A model generated the notes under the pieces. That model was not told where the DNA came from. It did no database searches and saw only the letters and a list, made by a program, of their open reading frames with translations. Shown piece after piece: positions 17,740 through 26,620 of a DNA stretch of 64,000 nucleotides (positions are counted from its first letter, which is position 1; each line of letters opens with the position of its first letter). Both the position numbers and the translations under genes were made by a program. The DNA comes from Erwinia sp. E602 (GTDB taxonomy: Bacteria; Pseudomonadota; Gammaproteobacteria; Enterobacterales; Enterobacteriaceae): positions 868,001-932,000 of the forward strand of contig NZ_CP046582.1 in NCBI RefSeq assembly GCF_018141005.1, in the 5' to 3' direction.

Positions 17740-19809
17740 ATGAGTAACACCATCGCGCTGCGCCAGACGCAGGGCAAAGATGCTGTTTTTATCTGGCTGG
17801 CGCTGCTGGTGGCGGGCTACCTGCTGCTGCCGGTCTTCAGCCTGAACTACGGGCTGATGGAGTCGACGGCGGACGAGATCCTCGCCGCCTACGGCTGGTC
17901 CGGCCTGAATATCAGCCTGCTGTGGCTGCTGCCACCGCTGCTGCTGCTGGTGCGGCCGCTGCGGGCCGGCAACGCGGCTGCGCGCCACCGCTTTGACGCG
18001 GGCTGGGCGGCGGGCTGCGCCCTGCTGATGGTGGCCAGCGCCGCGCTGACCGGTAGCGGCATGGGCTACGGCACTATTGTCATGCTTATCGGGCTGGGTG
18101 GGGTGATCACCGTGGCGCTGGCGCGGCTGGAGTGGCTGGGCGGCGACCGCTTTGTGCTGGCTTCGCTGATTGCCATCGTGGCGTTAATCGGCCTGTTTAT
18201 CATCTGGCCGAGCCTGGCGATCTTCAAACCGATGGTCACCGACGACAACGGCGACTTTGCGCCGCTGCAGTTCATGGCCGTGCTCGGGCAAAAACATATC
18301 CTGCTGGTGGTGTGGAACTCGTTCCTGCTCAGCGCCGCGGTGGGGGTAGGCTGTACCTTCTTCGGCCTGATTCTGGCGATCTACACCACGCGCATCGCCA
18401 AACGTTCGGCGCTGCTGGGGCGGGTGTTCTCGATTCTGCCGATCGTCACGCCGCCGTTCGTGGTCGGGCTGGGCGTTACGCTGATGATGGGGCGATCCGG
18501 CTACGTTACCGAGCTGATGGTGACGTACTTCGGCCTGACCGACACCAACTGGCTGTACGGCTTCACCGGTATCTGGCTGGCCCAGGTGCTGGCGTTTACG
18601 CCGATGTCCTTTATGATCCTCGACGGCGCGATTAAAACGCTGCACCCGTCGCTGGAAGAGGCCTCCTATACGCTGCGCGCTACCCGTCTGCAGACCTTTC
18701 AACAGGTGTTTCTGCCGCTGCTGAAGCCGGCGCTGGCCAACTCGTTCCTGATCGTCATCGTGCAGTCGCTGGCCGACTTCAGTAACCCGCTGGTGCTCGG
18801 CGGCAACTTTGACGTGCTGGCCACCCAGATCTACTTCTATATCACCGGTGCACAGCTGGACTACACCTCCGCCAGTACGCTCGGGGTGATCCTGCTGCTG
18901 TTCTCGCTGCTGGTGTTCTGCGTGCAGTATCTGTGGATCGGTAAGCGCTCCTACGTCACCATCTCCGGCAAATCCTCACGCGGCGACGTACAGCCGCTGC
19001 CGCGCGCGCTGGTGTGGTCGGTGACGACCCTGCTGTGGGTGTGGATCGCCTTTAACGTCCTGCTGTACGGCAGCATCTTCTTCGGCAGCTTTACCGTCAA
19101 CTGGGGGGTGGATTACACCCTGACGCTGGATAACTTCAGCAAGCTGTTCGGCCAGGGCTTCAGCGAGGGCGCATGGCCATCACTGCTCGACACGCTGCTG
19201 TTTGCCGGCGTTGCGGCACCGATTACCGCCCTGTTTGGCCTGTTGATCGCCTGGGTGGTGGTGCGCCAGCAGTTCCGCGGTAAGAAGGTGATCGAGTTCT
19301 CCACCATGCTGTGCTTTGCCGTACCGGGCACCGTGGCGGGTATCTCCTATATCCTCGCCTTTAACGGCGCGCCGGTGTACCTCACCGGTACCGCCGCGAT
19401 CGTGATTATCTCGATGGTGATGCGCAACGTGCCGGTAGGCATTCGCGCCGGGATCGCCGGGCTGGGCCAGCTGGACAAGTCGCTGGACGAAGCCTCCCTC
19501 AGCCTGCGCGCCGGTTCGCTGCGCACCATGGTTTACATCGTGCTGCCGCTGCTGCGCCCGGCGATCCTCTCGGCGCTGATCTACAGCTTCGTGCGGGCTA
19601 TCACCACCGTCAGCGCCATTATCTTCCTCGTCACGCCGGACACCCGCGTCGCCACCTCCTACATCCTCAACCGCGTTGAGGACGGTGAGTACGGTATGGC
19701 GATCGCCTACGGTTCGATTCTGATCGTGGTGATGCTGGCAATTATCTTTATTTTCGATGCGCTGGTCGGTGAAGCGCGCGTGGCCCGCTCGCGGGCGAAA
19801 AACAGTTAG
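17740..19809 (+). CDS. afuB: Sugar-phosphate ABC transporter permease AfuB (fused double permease)
   Basis: 689 residues, two BPD_transp_1 permease domains in one chain, each with an EAA loop: LEEASYTLRATRLQTFQQVF near 305-325 and LDEASLSLRAGSLRTMVYIV near 580-600. Long N-terminal hydrophobic region (about 20-170) before the first permease domain. The fused form is typical of AfuB/FbpB. Works with AfuA and the AfuC ATPase in the inner membrane. Confidence 0.87.
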   Translation: MSNTIALRQTQGKDAVFIWLALLVAGYLLLPVFSLNYGLMESTADEILAAYGWSGLNISLLWLLPPLLLLVRPLRAGNAAARHRFDAGWAAGCALLMVASAALTGSGMGYGTIVMLIGLGGVITVALARLEWLGGDRFVLASLIAIVALIGLFIIWPSLAIFKPMVTDDNGDFAPLQFMAVLGQKHILLVVWNSFLLSAAVGVGCTFFGLILAIYTTRIAKRSALLGRVFSILPIVTPPFVVGLGVTLMMGRSGYVTELMVTYFGLTDTNWLYGFTGIWLAQVLAFTPMSFMILDGAIKTLHPSLEEASYTLRATRLQTFQQVFLPLLKPALANSFLIVIVQSLADFSNPLVLGGNFDVLATQIYFYITGAQLDYTSASTLGVILLLFSLLVFCVQYLWIGKRSYVTISGKSSRGDVQPLPRALVWSVTTLLWVWIAFNVLLYGSIFFGSFTVNWGVDYTLTLDNFSKLFGQGFSEGAWPSLLDTLLFAGVAAPITALFGLLIAWVVVRQQFRGKKVIEFSTMLCFAVPGTVAGISYILAFNGAPVYLTGTAAIVIISMVMRNVPVGIRAGIAGLGQLDKSLDEASLSLRAGSLRTMVYIVLPLLRPAILSALIYSFVRAITTVSAIIFLVTPDTRVATSYILNRVEDGEYGMAIAYGSILIVVMLAIIFIFDALVGEARVARSRAKNS

Positions 19810-19818
19810 AGAGTGCTT

Positions 19819-20889
19819 ATGAACGCCAATATTGCAGCAACCCAGGCTAAAAAAGGTTTTGTTGAACTGCGCAACGTCGCCAAGCGATTTGGCAGCAATG
19901 CGGTGATTGAAGGCCTCAACCTGTCGATTCCGCAGGGGCAGATGGTGACGCTGCTCGGCCCGTCGGGCTGCGGAAAAACCACCGTCCTGCGCATGGTTGC
20001 CGGGCTGGAAAAGCCCAGCGACGGGCAGATCTTTATCGACGGTGAGGACGTTACCCACCGCTCGATTCAGCAGCGCGACATCTGCATGGTGTTTCAGTCC
20101 TATGCGCTGTTCCCGCATATGTCGCTGGGGGAGAACATCGGCTACGGGCTGAAGATGACCGGCCGGCCAAAGGCGGAAATCCGTGAGCGGGTAGAGGAAG
20201 CGCTGGAGCTGGTTGACCTGGCGGGCTTTGCCGACCGCTACGTTGACCAGATTTCCGGTGGCCAGCAGCAGCGCGTGGCGCTGGCCCGCGCGCTGATCCT
20301 CAAGCCGAAGGTGCTGCTGTTTGATGAGCCGCTGAGTAACCTGGACGCCAACCTGCGCCGCAGCATGCGCGAAAAGATCCGCGAGTTGCAGCAGCAGTTC
20401 AACATCACCTCGCTGTATGTCACACACGATCAGAGCGAGGCTTTTGCGGTCTCCGACAGCGTACTGGTAATGAACAAAGGGCAGATTATGCAGCTCGGCG
20501 AACCGCAGCAGCTCTATCGCTACCCGGCTTCGCGCTTTATGGCCAGCTTTATGGGCGATATCAATATCTTCCAGGCGCGGATCTTCCCCGCCAGCGTGGA
20601 GATTCAGGGCTATTCTGTCCCGCGTCCTGACGGCTTTGCCGCCGATCGTCAGCACTGTACGGTGGGCGTGCGTCCGGAGGCGATCACCCTCAGCACCCGG
20701 GGAGAGGCGAGCCAGCGTTGCAGCATCATTAAAGTGGCCTATATGGGGCCGCAGTACGAGGTGCTGGTGGAGTGGCAGGGGCAACAGCTGCTGCTGCAGG
20801 TCAATGCGACCGAGCTGCAGCCCGCGCCGGGCGACAGCTTCTTCCTGCAGATCCATCCGTTTGGCATGTTCGTGCTGCAGGAAGAGTAG
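19819..20889 (+). CDS. afuC: Sugar-phosphate ABC transporter ATPase AfuC
   Basis: 356 residues from the ATG at 19819 (GAGAG 5 nt upstream); a GTG 6 nt earlier is less likely. Walker [11 protein letters not shown]-loop [12 protein letters not shown], signature [15 protein letters not shown], Walker [14 protein letters not shown]-loop VTHDQSEAF, then a C-terminal TOBE domain (about 270-350). Powers AfuAB. Starts 9 nt after afuB; the gene ends 30 bp before a convergent gene with no obvious terminator. Confidence 0.88.
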   Translation: MNANIAATQAKKGFVELRNVAKRFGSNAVIEGLNLSIPQGQMVTLLGPSGCGKTTVLRMVAGLEKPSDGQIFIDGEDVTHRSIQQRDICMVFQSYALFPHMSLGENIGYGLKMTGRPKAEIRERVEEALELVDLAGFADRYVDQISGGQQQRVALARALILKPKVLLFDEPLSNLDANLRRSMREKIRELQQQFNITSLYVTHDQSEAFAVSDSVLVMNKGQIMQLGEPQQLYRYPASRFMASFMGDINIFQARIFPASVEIQGYSVPRPDGFAADRQHCTVGVRPEAITLSTRGEASQRCSIIKVAYMGPQYEVLVEWQGQQLLLQVNATELQPAPGDSFFLQIHPFGMFVLQEE

Positions 20890-20919
20890 GGCGGGCGAGT
20901 CCGCAAGTCTGATGGCGGT

Positions 20920-21546
20920 TCAGCCGAGCAGCGCCGCCGTCAGCCACTGGTTAAAACGGGCGTAAGGGATATACAGCGACACGTCACGATACAGCAGCTT
21001 GCCGGTTTTAATATCGTCAAGCCGCCGGCTGTAGCCGACAATCACCCCGGCGACGGTATTGTCCGAGGCGTTATACACCGCGCCGCCGGACATCCCCTGT
21101 ACCACGCCGGCACTGCTGGCGACCGCCACGCAGCTGCGCTTGTTCCAGTTGTTATCCAGACCGGTGTTAATCAGATTGACGCCGCTGGAAGCCATCGGCA
21201 GGGCGTTGATAAAGCTGTAACCGTACATATTCACCCGATCGCCCAGCTTGCCGTTGCGAAAGCGCGGCTGCTGTTTAAGCTCATCATTTTTATGGTAGAC
21301 CACCGCCAGGTCGCACTCGGGATGCCAGGCTTTCACCCGGTAGAGCGAATATTTTGCCACATGGGCCGCGGTCAGGCTGTATTCCGCGGTCAGCGGAATG
21401 GTGGTGCCGAGCGTTCCCGCACCGAGGATGGTAGGAATGCCGGTAAAGGTCATATCGACCCGTTTGGACGTTTCATCACTGTAGTGATAGCTGCCGACTG
21501 AGCAGCCGCTCAGGCAGACCGCTAACAGGCATACTGCAGATCGCAT
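20920..21546 (-). CDS. Trypsin-like serine protease lipoprotein (copy 1)
   Basis: 208 residues. Lipoprotein signal with lipobox LSGC (Cys15). Chymotrypsin-fold signature with a complete candidate triad: His62 in SLTAAHVAKYS, Asp79 in ECDLAVVY, Ser153 in GMSGGAVY. The second half of the barrel ends in VAGVIVGYSRRLDD. Ser16 follows the lipid Cys, so sorting to the outer membrane is expected. The gene is a paralogue of the one at 21952-22578, same strand, same length and same residue numbering for the triad. Function is unknown; a stand-alone envelope peptidase is the simplest reading. Confidence 0.8.
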   Translation of the reverse strand: MRSAVCLLAVCLSGCSVGSYHYSDETSKRVDMTFTGIPTILGAGTLGTTIPLTAEYSLTAAHVAKYSLYRVKAWHPECDLAVVYHKNDELKQQPRFRNGKLGDRVNMYGYSFINALPMASSGVNLINTGLDNNWNKRSCVAVASSAGVVQGMSGGAVYNASDNTVAGVIVGYSRRLDDIKTGKLLYRDVSLYIPYARFNQWLTAALLG

Positions 21547-21951
21547 AGGTAACCCCGGTGGTTTAAACGTGTTTTCCGCCAGATTCCTTTCCCCCTCTCT
21601 GCAGTGATTGAGGCTTTTTTTATTGCAGAGGGCTAATGTATTTTTTCGTCATCAAGCCTAACGATGCCCACAGGGATCGCAATCCTCCTGGTCCTGGAGT
21701 GAGTTTTTTCGGATGATCCCTAACGGTAAGTGGTTAATTCACCTTACGTAATCAGGGGTTAAAGGCGTCTGCCGTGGTGCTGAAGGCTGGCCGGGCAGGC
21801 CGGGCCAGCGTTGTCGTCCGGACACAATGGGTTATCGGACGTGCTTAAGATCTCATTAGTGCCGGGTGCGACATTTTTATTGCGGCGCGCCAGAATGCCC
21901 GTTAATCCGTCGTCAGGGGGCGGAGATTAGCGGGCATCACGCGGGGTTGGA
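21547..21951. other. Non-coding gap between the two protease lipoprotein genes
   Basis: 405 bp with no convincing gene. It contains an inverted repeat around a T-rich loop (CCCTCTCTGCA at about 21591-21601 and TGCAGAGGG about 30 bp later) and a second, larger one: ATGCCCGTTAATC at 21895-21907 against GATTAGCGGGCAT at 21925-21937 (12 of 13 pair). The latter is just past the stop of copy 2 and could end its transcript, though no T-run follows on that strand. The rest presumably holds the promoter of copy 1. Confidence 0.5.
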
Positions 21952-22578
21952 TTAGCTGTTAATGGCGTTGGTCAGCCACTGTTCAAAGCCGGCGTAAGGA
22001 ATGTACAGCGATACGTCGCTGTACAGCTTCTCACCGGTTTTCTTATCGTTGATGCGGCCGCTGTAGCCGACGATCACCCCGGCAATCGAATCATCGCTGG
22101 CGTTGTAGACCGGGCCACCGGACATGCCTTTCACCACGCCGGCGTTGCTGGCCACCGCCACGCAGCCGCGTTTGTTATAGCTGTTATCGATGCCGGTATT
22201 AATCAGGTTAACGCCGCTGGAGGCCACCGGCATGGCGCTGATAAAGCTGTAGCCGTAATAGTTAACGCGGTCACCGATGTTGCTGTTACGGAACACCGGC
22301 GACTGCTTCAGGTCGCTGTTGTCATGGTAAATCACCGCCAGATCGCACTGGGGGTGCCAGGCCTTCACGCGGTGGAGTGAGAACTTCGCCACGTGCGCGG
22401 CGGTCAGGCTGTACTCCGGCGTCAGCGGAATGGTCGAGCCGAGCGAACCGGCACCGAGGATAGTGGGAATGCCGGTAAAGGTCATATCGACGCGCTTAAG
22501 GGACTCTTTGCTGTAGTGGTAGTCACCCACCGAGCATCCGCTGAGGACGAGGGCTGACAGTGCGATTAAAATTTTCAT
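21952..22578 (-). CDS. Trypsin-like serine protease lipoprotein (copy 2)
   Basis: 208 residues, clearly homologous to copy 1 along the whole length (both contain KRVDMTFTGIPTILGAG and YSLTAAHVAK). Lipobox LSGC (Cys15), then Ser16; triad His62, Asp79 (QCDLAVIY), Ser153 (GMSGGPVY, the more canonical form). Main differences are in the signal peptide, the 85-105 loop and the C-terminal loop (GRINDKKTGEKLY), so the copies may differ in substrate. Tandem duplication followed by divergence is the likely origin. Confidence 0.8.
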   Translation of the reverse strand: MKILIALSALVLSGCSVGDYHYSKESLKRVDMTFTGIPTILGAGSLGSTIPLTPEYSLTAAHVAKFSLHRVKAWHPQCDLAVIYHDNSDLKQSPVFRNSNIGDRVNYYGYSFISAMPVASSGVNLINTGIDNSYNKRGCVAVASNAGVVKGMSGGPVYNASDDSIAGVIVGYSGRINDKKTGEKLYSDVSLYIPYAGFEQWLTNAINS

Positions 22579-22993
22579 TACGTTTCCTTCGGGTAAGTGA
22601 ATAACTTTCCGTCGGATACGGCGGTGCCTGATGTCGTCAGTGGCTTACCCTTCGCAGAAAGTTGCTGGTGTTTCTGCGGCGCATGGTGGTGTTTTTTTCA
22701 TCGCCCAACAACCTGACTCACCTTAAATTAAGGGGATTAAGGCCTTTAAGGGTGAGAGGATTCCTAATTGTTAAGCATCAGGGATGCTGATGTTAATGAC
22801 AGAGGTGGCAGAGGCCGATTGTTGCAAAAATGGCAATACACCCTTGCCTTGAGTGGACTGTCAGGGCGGGGGGCGCTGTGCTTTAATGTCCGTCTGTGAT
22901 CTGGTTCTCAGTTATCACCGATTCATCGTTTTCTGATCGGGCTCCCTCTTCGTTGCCGGGAGCGGGTCATCTCTTTGTCCAGGAGTCTCTGTT
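22579..22993. other. Divergent intergenic region before the MFS gene
   Basis: 415 bp between copy 2 of the protease (minus strand) and the MFS gene (plus strand). It is AT-richer than its surroundings and should carry both promoters. A short inverted repeat CATCAG-ggatg-CTGATG lies near 22785-22801. No gene or RNA was recognised. Confidence 0.45.
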
Positions 22994-24157
22994 ATGCCTG
23001 TTTCATTACTGGCGCTGGCGCTTAGCGCTTTTGCCATCGGCACCACCGAATTTGTCATCATGGGTCTGTTGCCGGAAGTGGCGAAGGATCTGCAGGTGTC
23101 GATCCCATCCGCCGGCTGGCTGATCAGCGGCTATGCGCTGGGCGTGGCGATTGGCGCGCCGATCATGGCGCTGCTGACGGCAAAACTGCCGCGTAAACGC
23201 ACGCTGATCCTGCTGATGGCAATTTTCATCGTCGGCAATATTCTCTGTGCGCTGGCCTATACCTATAACCTGCTGATGCTGGCCCGCATCGTCACCGCGC
23301 TGTGCCACGGAGCCTTCTTCGGCATTGGCGCAGTGGTGGCCGCCAGCCTGGTGGCGCCGGGCAAACAGGCGTCCGCCGTGGCGCTGATGTTTACCGGCTT
23401 AACGCTGGCTAACGTGCTTGGCGTGCCGCTCGGCACCTGGTTTGGTCAGCTGTTCGGCTGGCGTGCCACCTTCTGGGGCGTCTCGGTGATTGGCGTACTG
23501 GCGTTTATTGGCCTGATGGTCAGCCTGCCGACCAACCGCGATGAAAAGCCGGTGCACCTTGCCAGCGAAGTCAGCGCGCTGAACAACGGCAGGCTGTGGC
23601 TGTCGCTGCTGATGACCGTGTTCTTTGCCGCCGCGATGTTTGCGCTGTTCAGCTATATTGCGCCGCTGTTGCTGGAAGTGACCGGCATCAGCGATCGCGG
23701 CGTCAGCTGGACGCTGTTCCTGATCGGTGCCGGCCTGACGGTCGGCAATACGCTGGGCGGTAAACTGGCCGACTGGCGTGTGTCGTTCAGCCTGATCCTC
23801 AGCTTCTCACTGATTGCGGTGTTCTCGCTGCTGTTCAGCTGGACCAGCCACTCGCTGTGGCTGGCGGAGATAACCCTGTTCCTGTGGGCGATGGCGACCT
23901 TTGCCATGGTGCCGGCGCTGCAGATTAACGTGGTGCGCCACGGTAAGGACGCGCCGAACCTGGTATCCACGCTGAACATTTCGGCGTTTAACGTCGGCAA
24001 TGCGCTGGGTGCCTGGGTCGGCGGGGCGGTGATCGGCGGCGGCTACGGCCTGACGGCGGTACCGGTTTCTGCCGCCGTGCTGGCGGTGGTCGGGCTGCTG
24101 ATCTGCCTGTATACCTTCCGCAACACCCGCGGCGAACCGCAGGCGGTTAACGCTTAA
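22994..24157 (+). CDS. MFS transporter, DHA1 family (AraJ/YdhP-like exporter)
   Basis: 387 residues, 12 hydrophobic helices. N-terminal motif GTTEFVIMGLLPEVA and the antiporter-type motif GVPLGTWFGQLFGWRATFW in helix 5 place it in the drug:H+ antiporter-1 group related to YdhP, AraJ and SotB. Loop 2-3 has AKLPRKRTLILLMAIF. Substrate unknown; sugar or arabinose-polymer efflux and drug efflux are both possible. AGGAG precedes the ATG by about 9 nt. The stop overlaps the convergent lysR 3' end by 4 nt. Confidence 0.82.
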   Translation: MPVSLLALALSAFAIGTTEFVIMGLLPEVAKDLQVSIPSAGWLISGYALGVAIGAPIMALLTAKLPRKRTLILLMAIFIVGNILCALAYTYNLLMLARIVTALCHGAFFGIGAVVAASLVAPGKQASAVALMFTGLTLANVLGVPLGTWFGQLFGWRATFWGVSVIGVLAFIGLMVSLPTNRDEKPVHLASEVSALNNGRLWLSLLMTVFFAAAMFALFSYIAPLLLEVTGISDRGVSWTLFLIGAGLTVGNTLGGKLADWRVSFSLILSFSLIAVFSLLFSWTSHSLWLAEITLFLWAMATFAMVPALQINVVRHGKDAPNLVSTLNISAFNVGNALGAWVGGAVIGGGYGLTAVPVSAAVLAVVGLLICLYTFRNTRGEPQAVNA

Positions 24158-25074
24158 CCGAGCTGCCGGTCAAGGCGCTGGCCGAACAGGCCAGCCTGCT
24201 GCTGCAGATGCTGGCTGAAGGCCTCGACCAGCGCCGAGGCCGGACGGTGACGAGGGCGGATCAGGCTGACGGTAAAGGGTACGTCAACGCTGAAACGCCG
24301 CATTATCACCCCGCTGTCGGCGTAGTCGAGCGCCGTCAGCGGGTTGACGATCGAAATTCCCACTCCCGCCCTGACCATCGCACACACCGACGCGGCGCTG
24401 TGCGTCTCCATCACCATCCGCCGCTGTACCCCCTGTTCGTGAAACAGCCCGTCCAGCAGCTGGCGGTAGCTGTCGGTGCGCGACAGGCTGATGTAGTTCT
24501 GCCCGGCAAAATCCTGCGGCGTCAGGCAGTCGCGCTGCGTCAGCGGATGCCCTGCGGGCAGCACGCACACCTCATTACGCGTAAACAGCTCGCTGCGCCC
24601 GGTGCCGGCCGGGGTGTGGGTGGTTTCGGTCAGCCCGAGATCGTAGCGCTGGGCCGACAGCCACTCCTCCAGCAGCGGCGACTCCTGCGGAATAATGTTC
24701 ATGCTCACCTCGGGGTAACGCTGCATAAACGGCTGGCACAGCAGCGGCAGCAGCGACTGGGAGAACACCGGCAGACAGGCCACCGACAGCTCGCCCTGGC
24801 GGAACTGCCGCAGCCCCTCGGCGGCGCTGATAATCCGATCCAGCCCGTACCACGAACGCTGCACCTCCTCAAACAGCCGCAGCCCCTGCACGGTCGGCTG
24901 CAGGCGGCCGCGTACCCGCTCGAACAGCTGCAGGCCAGTCAGCTTTTCAAACCGCGCCAGCTCGCGGCTGACGGTCGGCTGCGACGTATGCAGCAGCGTA
25001 GCGGCCTCGGTGAGGTTGCCGGTGGTGACCACCGCGTGGAAAATTTCGATATGCCGTAGCGACACGCCAGCCAT
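24154..25074 (-). CDS. lysR: Transcriptional activator LysR
   Basis: 306 residues, the founding LysR-type regulator. Winged helix-turn-helix at 1-62 (LTEAATLLHTSQPTVSRELARFE), then the periplasmic-binding-like effector domain (ETHSAASVCAMVRAGVGIS). Very close to E. coli LysR, which activates lysA when diaminopimelate is available and lysine is low, and represses itself. Divergent from lysA across 121 bp. Confidence 0.95.
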   Translation of the reverse strand: MAGVSLRHIEIFHAVVTTGNLTEAATLLHTSQPTVSRELARFEKLTGLQLFERVRGRLQPTVQGLRLFEEVQRSWYGLDRIISAAEGLRQFRQGELSVACLPVFSQSLLPLLCQPFMQRYPEVSMNIIPQESPLLEEWLSAQRYDLGLTETTHTPAGTGRSELFTRNEVCVLPAGHPLTQRDCLTPQDFAGQNYISLSRTDSYRQLLDGLFHEQGVQRRMVMETHSAASVCAMVRAGVGISIVNPLTALDYADSGVIMRRFSVDVPFTVSLIRPRHRPASALVEAFSQHLQQQAGLFGQRLDRQLG

Positions 25075-25111
25075 GGGCTGTACTCCTTAAAACACCCTTA
25101 GCCATATCATG

Positions 25112-25128
25112 AATGAATAGACTTCATT
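25112..25128. promoter_or_regulatory. Probable LysR operator between lysR and lysA
   Basis: AATGAA, spacer TAGAC, TTCATT: a perfect 6-bp inverted repeat that fits the T-N11-A form of LysR-type sites, midway between the divergent genes (38 bp from lysR, 67 bp from lysA). Confidence 0.6.
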
Positions 25129-25195
25129 AAAACAGATATTTTTATCCCGCCTGCGCCTGTGGCGTAATAGCGTTATCAACCTATGGAGACGCCTT

Positions 25196-26449
25196 ATGCC
25201 ACGCCCGCTTACCGATACCACCACCGCCCTGAACCATACCAACCTGCTGGCCCTGGCGCGCCAGTATCCCGGCCCGGTCTGGGCCTACGATGCGGAGATT
25301 ATCCGTGAGCGCATCGGCCAGCTGCAGCAGTTTGACGTGGTACGCTTCGCGCAGAAAGCCTGCTCGAACATCCATATTCTGCGCCTGATGCGTGAGGCGG
25401 GGGTGAAGGTCGACTCGGTGTCGCTGGGCGAGATCGAGCGTGCGCTGGCGGCGGGTTATCAGCCGGGCGGCGACGAGATCGTCTTTACCGCCGATCTGCT
25501 TGATGAGCCAACGCTGGCGCGGGTGGCGGAGCTGAAGGTGCCGGTCAACGCCGGTTCGGTCGACATGCTGCACCAGCTGGGCGCGGTCTCAGCCGGGCAC
25601 CCGGTGTGGCTGCGTGTCAACCCTGGCTTTGGCCACGGCCACAGCCAGAAAACCAATACCGGCGGGGAGAACAGCAAGCACGGTATCTGGCACGGCGACA
25701 TGGCGCTGGCGCTGGAGGCGATTCAGCGCTACCAGCTTAAACTGGTGGGCATTCATATGCATATCGGTTCCGGCGTCGACTACGGCCACCTGGAGCAGGT
25801 GTGCGACGCGATGGTCAACCTGGTGGTGAATTTTGGCCAGGACCTGGAGGCGATCTCCGCCGGCGGTGGCCTGTCGATTCCTTACCAGCCGGGCGGTGAA
25901 ACCATCGATACCCGCCACTATTTTGGCCTGTGGGACAGCGCGCGTCAGCGCGTGGCGCAGCACCTTGGTCACCCGGTTAAGCTGGAGATCGAGCCAGGCC
26001 GTTTCCTGGTGGCAGAATCCGGAGTGCTGCTAAGCCAGGTGCGCGCGGTGAAGCAGATGGGCAGCCGTCACTTTGTACTGGTGGATGCGGGCTTTAACGA
26101 GCTGATGCGTCCCTCCATGTACGGCAGCTATCACCATATTTCCGCCATCGCCGGTGACGGGCGTGAGCTGGATGAACAGGCCTGCGTTGAGAGCGTGGTG
26201 GCCGGGCCGCTGTGCGAATCCGGTGATGTGTTCACCCAGCAGGAGGGCGGCAGGGTGGAGAGCCGCGCGCTGCCTGCTGTGCAGGTTGGTGACTACCTGG
26301 TGTTCCACGACACCGGCGCTTACGGTGCCTCGATGTCCTCTAACTACAACAGCCGTCCGCTGATCCCGGAAGTGCTGTTTGAAAACGGCCAGCCGCGCCA
26401 GATCCGCCGTGCGCAGACGGTGGCCGAACTGCTGGCGCTGGAGCTGTAA
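25196..26449 (+). CDS. lysA: Diaminopimelate decarboxylase LysA
   Basis: 417 residues. PLP-dependent last step of lysine synthesis: meso-diaminopimelate to L-lysine plus CO2. Alanine-racemase-like barrel with the PLP lysine in VRFAQKACSN (early; about residue 55), then HMHIGSGVDYGHL, the phosphate loop SAGGGLSIPY, EPGRFLVAESG, and the C-terminal CESGDVF with active-site Cys plus FHDTGAYGASMSSNYN. Regulated by divergent lysR. Confidence 0.97.
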   Translation: MPRPLTDTTTALNHTNLLALARQYPGPVWAYDAEIIRERIGQLQQFDVVRFAQKACSNIHILRLMREAGVKVDSVSLGEIERALAAGYQPGGDEIVFTADLLDEPTLARVAELKVPVNAGSVDMLHQLGAVSAGHPVWLRVNPGFGHGHSQKTNTGGENSKHGIWHGDMALALEAIQRYQLKLVGIHMHIGSGVDYGHLEQVCDAMVNLVVNFGQDLEAISAGGGLSIPYQPGGETIDTRHYFGLWDSARQRVAQHLGHPVKLEIEPGRFLVAESGVLLSQVRAVKQMGSRHFVLVDAGFNELMRPSMYGSYHHISAIAGDGRELDEQACVESVVAGPLCESGDVFTQQEGGRVESRALPAVQVGDYLVFHDTGAYGASMSSNYNSRPLIPEVLFENGQPRQIRRAQTVAELLALEL

Positions 26450-26512
26450 AAGACCGGGGAGTGCGACGTTGTCTGCGGCACAAACGTGCAGCTGACGCAC
26501 TTCACGCCATCA

Positions 26513-26550
26513 CGGCAAAAAGCCGGTCCTTCCGGACCGGCTTTTTGCCG
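26513..26550. terminator. Bidirectional terminator between lysA and galR
   Basis: CGGCAAAAAGCCGGTCC, loop ttcc, and the exact complement. The stem carries A-run and T-run on its two sides, so it can end the convergent lysA and galR transcripts. Confidence 0.93.
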
Positions 26551-26620
26551 TCTGACGGAAACGTCTGGCTGGCGTATCAGGGCCCCTCTTCAGACCCTGG
26601 TGAAACCCCCGGCCGGCGGC

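Noticed and set aside
19180..20856. 558-codon open frame on the minus strand over afuB-afuC
   Set aside because: It is antisense to well-recognised transport genes; long shadow frames are expected in GC-rich coding DNA, and the translation has no family resemblance.
20920..24157. Protease pair and MFS gene as a mobile element
   Set aside because: No transposase, integrase, terminal repeats or tRNA target were seen; insertion is supported only by gene-order comparison.
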